A stretch of DNA of 64,000 nucleotides. Source: Oopsacas minuta (taxonomy: Eukaryota; Porifera; Hexactinellida; Lyssacinosida; Leucopsacidae). The DNA is taken from positions 287,887 through 351,886 of the forward strand of contig JAKMXF010000309.1 in the NCBI GenBank assembly GCA_024704765.1, written 5' to 3'. The notes under the pieces are model-generated. The model was not told the origin of the DNA and did no database searches. It saw nothing but the letters and a program-made list of their open reading frames with translations. Below, piece by piece: positions 1 through 10,848 of this stretch; within the stretch, counting starts at the first letter, position 1; every line of letters starts with the position of its first letter. The translations under genes and the position numbers were made by a program.

Positions 1-1316
1 GTAACACCTTCAGTTATAGGTGGATAAGTTCGATGGGTCTTTCAGTTTATAAGTGGGGGTGGATCTGTGGGTAAGCCATATACAATTAACGAAGCGAGAG
101 CCTAGGTAACTGTAATGGTGACAAGGGCAACGTATAGGTACAACAGCTAGGAAGGTGCATCCCAATTATGGGATGCATGCTCCCCTTGTCACTCTCCAAT
201 CGTATAGGCTCGCGGTTGGGGAAAGGTACGGAGTGTGTCCCAAGTGCACTCACAGCGAAATCGCTGCATCCCCTGAGGGACCAACCGCCTAATCTAATTT
301 ACAATTCAATTTACCTCGTATCTTCGCTCTTAAATATAACTGAACTATATAACCTAATTTCTCCCCTGCATATAGTGTTTCTATACCACCCAACACCTCT
401 CCATTCGACGTCACAAGCCCTCTCCCCCTCCACTCATAAACAGAAGCAAGTACAACTCTCTCTTTCCCTCTTAAATATGCGTCGCCTCCAGTTGTTCAAT
501 AAGCAAGCACAGTTATTTATAGATTCTAAATTCATAACTGATAGTATTCGATTATAATAATTTTATGAATTATTAAATAATAAAGCAAAGTATCATAAAT
601 TATACACACTTAAGGGGTAAGTATAATTAGATGGAGTGCCATGGGGAACAAGAACAACCTGGAGGACAGGGATAGTATTGGATACTATACTAAAGCTTCT
701 ACTTTTAGGTGTGAAATTAGCATTCTAACAGAAATAACTAACTAGTAGTAGGACTGGTAGCTACTGATTCGAGTATAGGAGGGTAGAGTATTTCTATAAT
801 TAGAACTGTGCCTAAAAATAGTATCAAATTCATTTTAGTTGAGTCTTTGTAGAATGAGTAAATAATTCTTGGTTCTGGGAGTATTTCGTTCATGCATTGA
901 GAAAATAAAATCGGCTAATATTTGAAAAATTAATTTATAAGAAGTTATTCTTAAACTAAAATTGCTATAAATAGAATAAGAATACTTTCAATGTAATATA
1001 ATACTATAGCATTATATACAATACAAATAAATTGTTATGGTTATTAAAGTAATACAAGTTATTCAATACAGTCAACTCCTGGTATATCGAAGCTCAAGGG
1101 GCCGTGATAAATACTGCAATACAAATCATGCAATATATATTAGTTTGACGGTTTGAGACCATATTTGTACAATTTAAGACTTCGATGTATCCGTGTTGGA
1201 TATGACAGGAGTTAACGGCATATATCGATAGAGACCATGGGTTTATGAAAAACAGTGAATTTTCAGAATCCCACCGAGTTAGCCAATAAATACATACACA
1301 ATAAAACGAAAACAAA
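1..1316. other. Spacer at window edge with one MITE-like repeat
   Basis: No gene is supported here. An open frame at 168-557 on the plus strand is low-complexity and resembles nothing known. Positions 1067-1216 hold a palindromic element that starts TACAGTCAACTCC, continues with a TATATCGAAGCTCAAGG-like arm, and closes with an inverted copy; the same family recurs at least eleven more times in the window. The first 300 bases could be the edge of something continuing to the left, but I cannot identify it. Confidence 0.5.
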
Positions 1317-2151
1317 TTAATACGAAGGATCTTCATACAAATAATCGTTAGTATCATCCAATGGTATAAGTATAGTGCGTTGTATCTCCGTTGTAGTTAA
1401 AGCAGAATCAGAATTACCATCAACTTCCTTTTTATTGAAATACTGCCATTTCCTATTACAACGACATTCAACACCACATTTACATGAATCACATTTCATG
1501 CATGGGAAATGGCAGCCAGGGCATTCTTGTGACATACAATCGCATAGATCTTGTTTGGAAGCACTTAGTTGTCCTTCATTATTGTACACAGCTAAAATAG
1601 TACATGTATAGATAGAATATGAGATTGTTAATATTACAGTAGACACTGGTGAACCGGAAACAGGACTATACAAAGTGTTAAATTACTCTAGTTAATAGGG
1701 ACAACACCTTTATTCTGCTTAATTGGGTCAAAATGGTACTGGTCACGATGTGACCCTATTAAGCAGAGTCTACTGTATACGCAAAATGTGTGAAAATGAT
1801 AAGTTATATGATAAAATCATATAGATATGTATTTGGAACTATTTTTCTAGCAAAGTTTTGAAATATATGTAAAAGGTGGGAAAATTTGGTTAATCATATG
1901 ATAAATCAAAATTCTATAGAAATCAATATAAACTAACCTAAAAACTGGTCGGTTGGCTGGTCATTGACTGGGACACCAAGGATTTTGCCTCTAGATCTTG
2001 GAGGTATTGTTTGGTAGAAAGCTTGGAAATGAGGACCTGGATTTTGAAACTCTAAACTTTTCAATTCATTTTTCAAAGCAGTCATTTGTCGTGGATTTTG
2101 CTCTTTGTTTTTAGTTTTGCCATCTTTCAGTTTCTTTTTGCCTTTTCCCAT
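1317..2151 (-). CDS. ARL14EP: ARL14EP-like (ARF7 effector) protein, two exons
   Basis: Exon 1 is 2151..1938 (donor TTTTTAG|GTTAGT) and exon 2 is 1591..1317 (acceptor TTTTAG|C). Phase agrees at the join and gives 162 residues. The second exon carries the cysteine-rich ARF7EP_C signature: LCDC, then CPGCHFPC, CDSCKCG and ECRCNRKW, followed by a short acidic tail. The N-terminus is lysine-rich (MGKGKKKLKDGK). In mammals ARL14EP links ARL14/ARF7 to myosin 1E on vesicles and is also found in chromatin complexes. The zinc-binding core supports the family call well; cellular role here is inference. A MITE-like stretch (around 1780-1910) sits in the intron. Confidence 0.85.
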
Positions 2152-2217
2152 TTATTAAGAGCTATACTGTCGATACATAGTTAATACAAATTTTGAATAG
2201 GAAGATGTGCTTTAAGG

Positions 2218-2533
2218 AAAATGGTCCCTTCGGTATAGGCTTATTAGATATTTAACCATGGATGGCGGATTTTGTGTATTTGCTTGGATGTTGTTCTAGG
2301 TCAGCGATCACAACCCGTGGTCCACATACGATAGCAGGGGGCCCAAAGGATCTCAAAATTTGTATTGTGGACTATGGGAGGGGTCCACAGAATGTGTTAA
2401 AATTGGTATAAGGGGTCCACACGGGTGAAAAAAGGTTGGAGAATCGGAAACAATATTCTTGATTTGCATAACATCAAATAAATAAAATCCACCATCCATG
2501 GTTAAACATCTGATAATCATATAGAGGGACATT
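2218..2533. repeat. Palindromic MITE with a second MITE nested inside
   Basis: The outer element has arms reading AAAATGGTCCC...ATATTTAACCATGGATGG and, inverted, CCATCCATGGTTAAACATCTG...AGGGACATT. Between its arms, at about 2302-2446, lies a hAT-like short element with CAGCGATCACAACC and AAAAAAGGTTGGAG ends. The outer family recurs twice in introns of the TRAF gene; the inner family recurs across the window. Confidence 0.65.
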
Positions 2534-2624
2534 CGCCCCAAAAGTATGCAAATATATGTTGTTTCTATATTTGGTATATAAACAATGAAGTAGTATGCAA
2601 AAATGTTTGATCAGTATTTTATCA

Positions 2625-4746
2625 TTACCAGGAGCTGAAATCACCAAATCCAGTTTTAGCCTTTTTCTTCAATTCTTCTCCAGGAATAATTGAATCTCCT
2701 TTCCTTTTAATTTTCATATTATCTGTTATGCAAACTTCATTTTTATGAGTTACATCTAAATACTTTCCTACTTTATTCGTTGATGATTGCGAAATATTAT
2801 CATCTGATTTAGGTGGTAAGAGTCGCTTGTCTATGTAAGGTTTGATTGCTTGCTCCTTCTGTTCTGATAATTTCGCATCCTCAAACGCAATTTTATCATC
2901 AACTTCTTGGAAAGGATCGACAAACACCATCGTTGTGAGTATTTTAACCTCAGAAATGGGGAGATCGTGTTTATCAGTTTTAATTTTCTCGATTTTATCT
3001 AGAATATCAAATCCACCAACTACCTTGCCAAATACTGTATGTTTGTTGTTAAGATGCATGCATAAACGGTATGTAATGAAAAACTGTGATCGATTGGTGT
3101 CTGGTCCCGAATTTGCCATACTCAAAATACCGCGGTCAGAATGAAGCAAATTCGGCTTGAACTCGTCCTTAAAATCTTCCCCCCAGAAAGATTGGCCGCC
3201 AGAACCATCGCCTTTTGGGTCACCCCCTTGTAGAACGAAATTCCGTATTGAGCGATGGAAAATCGTTTCATCATAATAGCCTTTTTTGCAAAGTTTCAAG
3301 AAATTTTCGCAGGTTTTAGACACAAATTCGCAGTGTAATTCGAGGTTAATATTCCCGAAATTTGTGACTAATCTCACATAGCCTTTCTTCTTCACCATAC
3401 TATAGCGGACGAGATCTTTGCCTAGCTTGGCAGGTTTGATATGAGTTTCGCGAGGTGTTGCGGTTGATGTGAATGAAATAGAAGCTTGCCCTGTTGAATA
3501 ATGTGCTGTATTTCGCTCTGTTAATGGTTCTTCTATCACCTTTGAAGTGTCAATTTTCGCGGAATCGATCTTCGATTTCTTTTCTTCCTTATAGAGCTCT
3601 TCTAAAGCCGATTTACACTCAAATGTCAAATGTCTTATATTTCTCATTGGATTCTTATCTTCTTCATTTTTCCATGAAAGATCGTGTTTTATGTAAAAGA
3701 AATTTGTAATATTGAATTTATTTAAATTCTTTGGATCCTGAAGTGTGATTATGTCAGATTTCGCGAATGGTTCGTCTGAGAGTAATTCGCGAAAATTTTT
3801 CGGTTTTATGTTGAGTTCTTGTAAAGCTTCGTTTGAATAGACATTGCCTAAAAATAATAAAATTTCAGAAGTTTCGACATAATTTTCTCTCAATTTGGAT
3901 TATTAAGATGCTAATACAGAAGACCCCGGTTATAAGAACACCCTTGCGAGTAGTTCCATATGTTCTTGTAACCGGTATAAATATACAGGAATATATGAGA
4001 ACTGTTTTTCCAGAGGATGGTGCTTATATCCGGTGTTCTCATAACAGGCATCTGTTGTGTTGTACGAAATAATCTATTTTGACCAAGAAAGTGTATAATT
4101 GTATGTGAATAAATCGTGTTAGAGATTAGAAAGTGTCAAAATCAAATTCTATGTCACCTTTCACCCCTAATTATTCGGTGGAAGGTAATTTCTGGACAAT
4201 TTTGGAAATTGACCAAAAGATGTGAAAATATGATTAATCATGCGATAAGTGTATCTACACTCAATAGTGTCTACTGACCAATACGAATACAGTAACCTCC
4301 ACAATCGGGGCCTGTGGAAACAGGAAACGGATAATTCCTAGTCCAATACAGTGCTAAAATCTAGGAATAATTTTACCTGTGGTTTTGATGAGAATAACAT
4401 GAGAATGTTCCGTAAATTCCTTATACGTCATAGGACAATGTATTTTACTATCAGCGTTTTTATGAAAGTTAACTTTTATCAAAGATTTGGCATTGAGAAG
4501 TTTTCCAGTTATTGGACAGTGTTTGAATTTCTTCAAAAACGGTAGAATTTGTGGTAAATCATATAATATACCATCTTCAGTACAATAAGGATGTTCGGCA
4601 GGTTGTAGTGACAAACCGCAGTAATTATACGGTAGGCGACGGTATTCGGTAGATTCGGTACTTGATGCTTTCTTGCCTCCGTATATAGTACTCCACTCTT
4701 TTGTTGTGAGGTACATCTTGTCCTTTTGATGTTGTTTCTTACCCAT
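2625..4746 (-). CDS. PPIL2: PPIL2 / Cyp60: U-box and cyclophilin-type spliceosomal protein
   Basis: Exon 1 is 4746..4377 (donor CCACAG|GTAAAA) and exon 2 is 3847..2625 (acceptor TTTTTAG|GC). The join restores KTTGNVYSNEAL and gives 530 residues, close to the roughly 520 of the human protein. The N-terminal half has the degenerate U-box (CGLSLQPAEHPYC, then HCPITGKLL and HCPMTYKEF). The C-terminal half has a cyclophilin fold (FHRSIRNFVLQGGDP, SQFFIT, NKHTVFGKVVGG), and the protein ends in the family hallmark GFGDFSSW. Known role: spliceosomal E3-like factor. The usual cyclophilin-A active-site Trp is replaced by His (CMHLNNKH), so prolyl isomerase activity may be weak, as inferred for other family members. 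The intron contains two MITE-like repeats. Confidence 0.96.
3915..4365. repeat. Two MITE-like elements in the PPIL2 intron
   Basis: 3915-4056 is a palindrome with arms CCGGTTATAAGAACACCC and its inverted partner (CCGGTGTTCTCATAACAGG); further copies lie at about 47394-47463 and 53506-53648. 4288-4365 starts TACAGTAACCTCCACAA and is a truncated copy of the CCTCCACAAACGGGG family. Between them (4130-4250) is the recurrent unit containing AAAAGATGTGAAAATATGA. Confidence 0.6.
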
Positions 4747-4949
4747 AATTGTGCTAGGTTATATATAGTGGGAATTGAAATTTAATGATTCTGCTTAAGA
4801 AAGGTCAGATCGGGACTAGGACATAAAGATTGAAAAAGCACCAAATTTTGAATAACTAATGTCAGTAATCACATCAATAGACTAAATTAAATTACCCAAA
4901 CTAATAACTACGAAAGTTCTCTATCAAATCCATTCTATATTACATCTAA

Positions 4950-5615
4950 CTACATTTCCGGTGCTCCAGGAACAGATGGTGTTTTCCCGCTCTTAGATTC
5001 ATACCATGCCTTTGTAATTGTACGCTTCATGTCTTCATCACCTTCATCGTACATTTTCTGCATCATTTTCATAATGCCAGCACTCGGGTCGTCTGAATCT
5101 TTCTTGGAAATGTCGTCAAGTTTCTCTTTCTCTTTTTTCGCTTCTTTCGTCTTGCGTTCCACCATGGTTACTTCTTCCCAGTTACCAGGTGAGGCTTTTG
5201 GCATGCTGATAATAACTGATCCTCTCTTCAAGATTGCCTTTGCGGAATCTGCCTTGATCTTACCGGATAATTCGCCGATAGAAAAATTGTAATTTCTGTT
5301 ATTCAAATCGTTGACCTTTACATTAACAGAATTTGCAGTGAACTCAGTTACGATTTGACTATCAATAGCACCCTCCAAACCAGGGATATCAGAAACGTAG
5401 ATCTTGACAGTTGAATCGGTTTGGTCCCAACCATATGTTTTGACTTGAATGGTAGGCTTTATTTGTACGGCGGGGGTAGCATGTTGAGGTTTAATTGTCT
5501 TAGAAATCGAGGATTTATTGCGGTTGATAGCATCTTGTAATAGAGAGATAGTCATAGGGTGTTTGGCTTGTGGAATTAGTGATTCCAATTCCTGTACGAA
5601 CGCTTCTATATCCAT
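4950..5615 (-). CDS. CACYBP: CACYBP / Siah-interacting protein
   Basis: Single coding exon of 221 residues; I chose ATG at 5615 (MDIEAFVQELES) because the frame upstream has no other ATG and runs into a possible splice acceptor. Order: N-terminal helical region (LESLIPQAKHPMTISLLQDA), central CS domain (YGWDQTDSTVKIYV to GSVIISMPKAS), and C-terminal SGS domain (IMKMMQKMYDEGDEDMKRTI, AWYESKSGK). Human CACYBP is 228 residues. The family scaffolds SIAH1-SKP1 E3 complexes for beta-catenin turnover and binds S100 proteins. It lies 203 bp upstream (in transcription direction) of PPIL2 on the same strand. Confidence 0.96.
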   Translation of the reverse strand: MDIEAFVQELESLIPQAKHPMTISLLQDAINRNKSSISKTIKPQHATPAVQIKPTIQVKTYGWDQTDSTVKIYVSDIPGLEGAIDSQIVTEFTANSVNVKVNDLNNRNYNFSIGELSGKIKADSAKAILKRGSVIISMPKASPGNWEEVTMVERKTKEAKKEKEKLDDISKKDSDDPSAGIMKMMQKMYDEGDEDMKRTITKAWYESKSGKTPSVPGAPEM

Positions 5616-6371
5616 TTCTAATGCTAAGAAATAAGTCAATTTTTCGAAAAATCCACACGAAATTTTCGCCCTCGTATTTATATACAGTCAGCTCCCGTTA
5701 TATCGAAAGTTAAGGAACCGCGATAATTACTTGGATAAAAGCAGAGTTCGATATAACCGGTGAAGTCAATGTTACTTTTACGATTTGGGACCATATTGTA
5801 CAAATTCAGACTGGGCCCCCATATCAATTCAACACATTCTGTGGACCACCTCCCATAGAATGCAATACAAACTTTGGGATCATGTGGACAACCATGGCCT
5901 TGGTTGGAACCGCTAGCTATATTCTCGCCTTCTTACAATATACAACAAGATAGCCAAGGCAATATTTAGATACCGGTTAACAGGTGAAATGTAGGACTTC
6001 TGGACAGAGGCAGTAAAGACCCCGAAAAACCTTATTTTTGTCTTGTTCTATAAAAAAATGAAATCTGGTAAAGTATATTTGGATAACTGAATATATGAAA
6101 TAGACCGATTGTATTTAAGATAAATTGTTCATCCCAAACTTGTAATAAATGTATCAACAAAACACAATAATCACAACCAAGAAATATATATAAATATTTC
6201 AACACCTTCAAAAATACGTACATTTCTAAACAAAACTTTCACTATCTAGTACACAAGCAATAAATCCCAAAATATATACAACAAACAATTCAAAATAGTG
6301 TGTAAAGAAACAATACAAAATGTACAGTGTATTTTTGCATAGAAATATGTATGCAATAGAATTCAATGTGT
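5616..6371. repeat. Spacer between CACYBP and PTPN11 with two MITE fragments
   Basis: 5684-5808 is a copy of the TACAGTCAACTCCCGTTATATCGAA family, abruptly followed at about 5810-5926 by a hAT-like element ending GGTTGGAACCGCTAG, consistent with one inserting into the other. 5930-6371 is AT-rich and probably includes the PTPN11 3' UTR; I see no gene in it. Confidence 0.55.
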
Positions 6372-8949
6372 TTACAATTGTGTATCAAATTCTTCGACAT
6401 TTTGGTAGACAGGAATTGTCCCTTGTTGTGGGATTGGGTCAATTTTGAATGGGATTGGCGGTGCTGGACCGTATGTCGGTTCTTCTGACGTCATTGCCTC
6501 AGGTTTAGTCGGGTGTGTACGTTGGTTTATATACTGTTTCACTGCCATATATACAAAACGATATTGTCCCTCGGTTTGCACCATCCCTGAACGCTGAGCA
6601 CGTAGCATTTGTATACTTTTTTGTATATCGATTTCAACATCAAAACCTTGTTTATCAATCAAATGCAATAAAATATCGATTATTATAAAGGTACCTGTAC
6701 GTCCTATACCCGCACTGCAATGGACGACGATTGGACCAGGTGAATTTCCCTCTGACCTGAAATGCTCTTGACGTTTATTAACTTCGCTTAAGAAGCTCAA
6801 AACATTCCCTGCATCATTGGGTATACCATGATCAGGCCAGCTAACGAAATGAAAATAGTAGATGATACGTTCTTCTGGGTCACCCTCTTTGGTCGCACGT
6901 AATTCCCGCACAACGTGAGATATGTATTTCTTCTCGTGTGTACACGTCACCATGATGTTCTTGAATGTTCTTGTCGTATCCTTTTCTGTCCAGTAGCGAG
7001 CGCATTTATTTTTCCCTCTCTCAATTTCGTTACATGTCATTACGATTACACGTGTGTTATCTTGCCAGAGCATACGCCAGAAGTCAATCACTGTGTGTGG
7101 TAGGCAACCTGAATAGATTAAGGTAACATGCTATCCCAATTGAAATTGAATATAGTAGAGAATTTACACCGAAGTTACAAATGTTCAAAAGTTAAGATTT
7201 CTACTACAATAATCTCGAAAATTATATTTTGAAAAGTTACAAACCTTGTGTAGCAATATAAGCCTTCTCACTACCCTCAACTTCTCCACTGATATAATTA
7301 GCGTTTATATAATCACTCTCTCCATCTCCATCTTCATCTGCTAGAATTACACGAGTATGATCGAATGGGAGAATATTCTTATATCTGTATAGGAAATAAA
7401 TATATACTGAGTTAAAAGTGAAATTTTTGAAATTCAATAATATCATATAGGAAATGGAAGAATTGCTCCCTATGGGCTATTTATAGCGGTTCCCAACCTG
7501 TTTTACCCACGGCCTCGCTATACTATCTTTAACACATTATGTGGACCCTCTGCTTTCTCCCGTAGACCACCGACCAAGGAGTACATGAACCTCAGGTTGG
7601 GAAAAGTTGCTCAATTTCGCGATTCAGAGGAAGTACTGAGGGTTAAAAGAGTGAATTTGAGTGAAACTATCAACATTTAAAATGTTTGTAAATACAATAA
7701 AACGTATAATCTCACCTATTCTTAACTCTACAGTCAGGCCTATTACCTTCCTTCCTATTGAATAAATGCTTACATTCCATCTGTTGTAATTGTTCAAATT
7801 CCTCCCAAAATCCTGCTTTACTTCCTCCAATCTCTTTCCCCAATTCTTCTACCCGAGGAGTTATGTCGGTTGGTATTATTCGTGTAGCATTGAATGGTTG
7901 TTTCAAATGAAGTACAGCTCCTAAAGGCAATACTTATGTTACTATGGTAACTATACATGGTTAATGGAATGTCAGAACTATGAATGAAACAATTCTGGAC
8001 GAGGCATATTGTCTAAATCTGTGCCTAAACCTGTCTTATGTACTTATGACATCACTTGGTGTATAATTCAATAAATAGTCACAATACCTGTAATCTCGAC
8101 TAATGGTATCTTCTTATAGTGTTCTATCAACTCATTCAATCCATTAAACTGTTGTCCACCTCCTACGTCACATTTCCCATCCTTACATCTTATCATTACA
8201 TGTGATACTCTATTGTCTATTAGTGCTGATAGCACATAATCACCTGGTTGACTGAGGGAGGCTCTCACAAGGTAACTACCGTTCTGTCCACGGTCTAGAA
8301 GTAGCTTGTCTGCCTCTTTGCCTAGAAAAGCATGTATGCATGTATGTTAGATACAGTGTTCATGCCGAAAGTTGATTCAAAAGTTCAAGAGTTCATACCA
8401 TACGTCAAAAGTTCATGTTATTCCCAATTAATAGTCTGAAATTTCCATTTATGGATATATTTGTCCAAAATCTCGGGATTTATCGGGGCTCTGAATTTAG
8501 GTAACTGAAATTTGTAGGCCCAAAGATTCCCTCAGTTTCAGACTACTAACTTTCTATTGTGACCAAATTTCCGCGATTAGTTTCTTCATATACATACCTG
8601 AAATAGATCCATGAAACCATCTCTCTCTCGTCTCCTCTCTACAACTCAATGGATGTCTCAGTTCAATAATTTCACCATTCTTCTCCCGTAATTGCCCTGT
8701 ATTCTCCATATAATATTGTACTAACTCAGCTAGTGTAGCGAACTTCTCTCCACCAAATAAATCGTAATAATCTCCCTGATTTTGTATACGAATATGTGTA
8801 ACTTCTGAGCCACGCCTGACGGATAAGGTGAAGTCCCCCATTTGGCTTCCACTAGGGCGGGCGATAAAGGAACCATCTCGTCCATGGTCGAGCAATAAAC
8901 TCTCTGCCTCTGGCCCTAGAAGTGTAGGATGAAACCAACGTCTGTTCAT
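6372..8949 (-). CDS. PTPN11: SHP-2 type tyrosine phosphatase (SH2-SH2-PTP), five exons
   Basis: Exons 8949..8598, 8321..8088, 7920..7716, 7384..7245 and 7108..6372 join in phase with canonical splice sites to 555 residues (human SHP-2 is about 593). N-SH2 begins [19 protein letters not shown] and carries [12 protein letters not shown]2 carries [17 protein letters not shown] and [14 protein letters not shown]. The PTP domain has the [15 protein letters not shown] entry, WPDHG loop (about residues 401-405) and the [11 protein letters not shown]-loop with catalytic Cys near residue 441. The tail contains PVYQNVEEF, matching the Grb2-type YxN site of vertebrate SHP-2. Known role: positive regulator of receptor tyrosine kinase-Ras signalling. 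Regulation by SH2-PTP autoinhibition is expected from the architecture. Confidence 0.97.
7485..7604. repeat. hAT-like MITE in PTPN11 intron 3
   Basis: Begins AGCGGTTCCCAACCTG and ends with CAGGTTGGGAAA, with internal GTGGACC blocks. Other family members lie near 2302, 5810, 33129, 40484, 48625, 52788 and 56860. Confidence 0.6.
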
Positions 8950-9980
8950 GCTAAGTGAAAACAGAATTTGGAATTATTATATTATGCTATCCAGCTACTG
9001 CATACAGTCACCTCAAGTTATATCGAACACGGATATATTGAAATCTGAAATGCACAAATATGGTCCCAAACCGTCAAAGTAACGTATATAACATCAGTTA
9101 TATCAAAGGAATTATCATGGCCCCCTGGAGCTTCGATATAACGGGAGGTAATTGTATTTTAACAATGCATTGACATATTTTGATAACATAGTTCCTCAAG
9201 AGGGTAAAGGAGCATTCTATTTCTTCCATACGCAGTTTCCGCCCCCAAAACAAAGAGATTCAAAGAGAAATTTTATGAATTTTTACTATGGAAAGTTTGG
9301 ACAAATTACCTTCTTCTGAGATTTGAAATTCTGACCAATACAGTGACGGCAAATTATATTTCAAGTCAGTGTGTATGAGAATGTACTTTCCAGTGCCAAT
9401 TATACCCAATTTTTCTCCCCAAAAAGTAGGTGCTTGCAGCGCTCAATAGCTTCTGCAGTATCAAAACCCATTACAACTTGTAAAAGAACCGGCAGGCATA
9501 TTGATTGAATAAATTTGAAACAATATAGAGGGTTTATATAAGAATTCAGTAGTTGAATAGATTACATTATTTATTGCAAGAGTGATATCATTAGGTTACT
9601 CGTAAAATAATATCATAATTTGTAATTAACCACCATTAAGTAAGTATTCTGAGAAGTGAAATAATACTGTGATGGTGAGGAATTACTTATGTACAGGAAA
9701 TGTAATAATATATGACAATTCATATTATCCACTTCCTCTTTCAGAATTTTACTACAATGATCTAAGAAGTGAGTAATCTATTGAATTTCAGTTTCTTAGA
9801 AAACCATGATGTGAGTTTACTCAAAAAATGTTATCACTACGTACTATAGCTCAAACGCGAACACTACAAGAAATAATAATCATAAGAAATACGAACGATA
9901 CAGCAATAATAATACAATCAGAAAGTGATAAAAATAATTAAACCAAGTGATGAGAGTGTGTATTATATCGACCTTATAGA
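8950..9980. repeat. Spacer upstream of PTPN11, with one complete palindromic MITE
   Basis: 9003-9155 is a complete-looking element: TACAGTCACCTCAAGTTATATCGAA at one end and TTCGATATAACGGGAGGTAATTGTA at the other, with internal GACGGTTT-type sequence. The rest (9156-9980) is AT-rich, probably promoter of PTPN11 plus the 3' region of the next gene; no coding signal. Confidence 0.6.
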
Positions 9981-10583
9981 TTATTTCGGGAAGCCCATAT
10001 ACGGCTGAGGTACACCCTGACAAACATCATAAGAAGGGGGATCAGTCTCCATGAGGTAATTGGGGTAGCAGATCGGATCTGGTTGTCCAGGGTAAGGCAC
10101 CGGTGACGCGTACGAGTATCCTAGCGTGTGGACCGGCTGGGACTGGGGGTAACCATATGATTGGCTGTCAGGGTTAATCATGGCCGGTATGTTCGTCGGC
10201 GTGTTTGGAATATTGATGGGTACATTCTGCCTCATGTCGCGTGTATTTTTAGCTTCCACACACATAAATACACATAATATGCAACCAATTACAATACAAG
10301 GCAAGCAAGATATGAGATAGCAAGCTGACATTGTTGCTATGTAGATAACTGGTGAGACGGTGACGACGTCAGGTACATTTGTACAGTTATCGTTATAGGT
10401 GTAGTAATAGTTAGCGTAATAGGTAAAGTAGTTGTAAAAGTAGGTATTGTAAGTGTGGTAGGAGTAACTACGTTCTAGTCTAGTCGGTGCGCCGTGATTC
10501 TTGACTTCTTCTCCAACACTTTTCTGATATTTTAAGGTTAATACGAAGATTATGAATGAGAGGGAAATCAACTTTAAATCCAT
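9981..10583 (-). CDS. Tyr-rich single-pass membrane protein, family copy 1
   Basis: 200 residues, single exon, start at ATG 10583 (MDLKLISLSF). A signal peptide (to about residue 24) is followed by an ectodomain packed with Tyr and Asn (YHTYNTYFYNYFTYYANYYY), a cysteine-rich membrane segment (ACYLISCLPCIVIGCILCVF) and a Pro/Gln/Tyr-rich cytoplasmic tail ending near a PPSY motif (DPPSYDVCQG), a likely WW-domain ligand. First of four tandem paralogues (9.98-13.5 kb). The layout resembles CYYR1/Shisa-like adaptors, but the paired-cysteine ectodomain of that family is absent, so homology is uncertain. Confidence 0.7.
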   Translation of the reverse strand: MDLKLISLSFIIFVLTLKYQKSVGEEVKNHGAPTRLERSYSYHTYNTYFYNYFTYYANYYYTYNDNCTNVPDVVTVSPVIYIATMSACYLISCLPCIVIGCILCVFMCVEAKNTRDMRQNVPINIPNTPTNIPAMINPDSQSYGYPQSQPVHTLGYSYASPVPYPGQPDPICYPNYLMETDPPSYDVCQGVPQPYMGFPK

Positions 10584-10848
10584 CTTCACATATAGAGCGG
10601 GATTCTACTATTTAAACTGAATGCAAACCTTCAAAAATAGCAAATTTAAGCGTCTCGCGTATGCAAACAAAATGAGAAAAGATAGAGAAATATAAATAGT
10701 AATAAATTCGAACAAAAAGTATAAGAAAAAAGTTAGATAGTGTTTAAGCATAAAGTGGTATAAAAAAGTTAGAAAGAGATATATGGAAATAAGTTTGTTA
10801 TAGAATCGTGTTAGGTTTGGAAGGCTGTATAGGTTTGTTACCCAGCAT

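Noticed and set aside
168..557. 129-residue open frame near the window edge
   Set aside because: Low-complexity Ser/Leu-rich translation, no homology I recognise, and the surrounding sequence looks noncoding.
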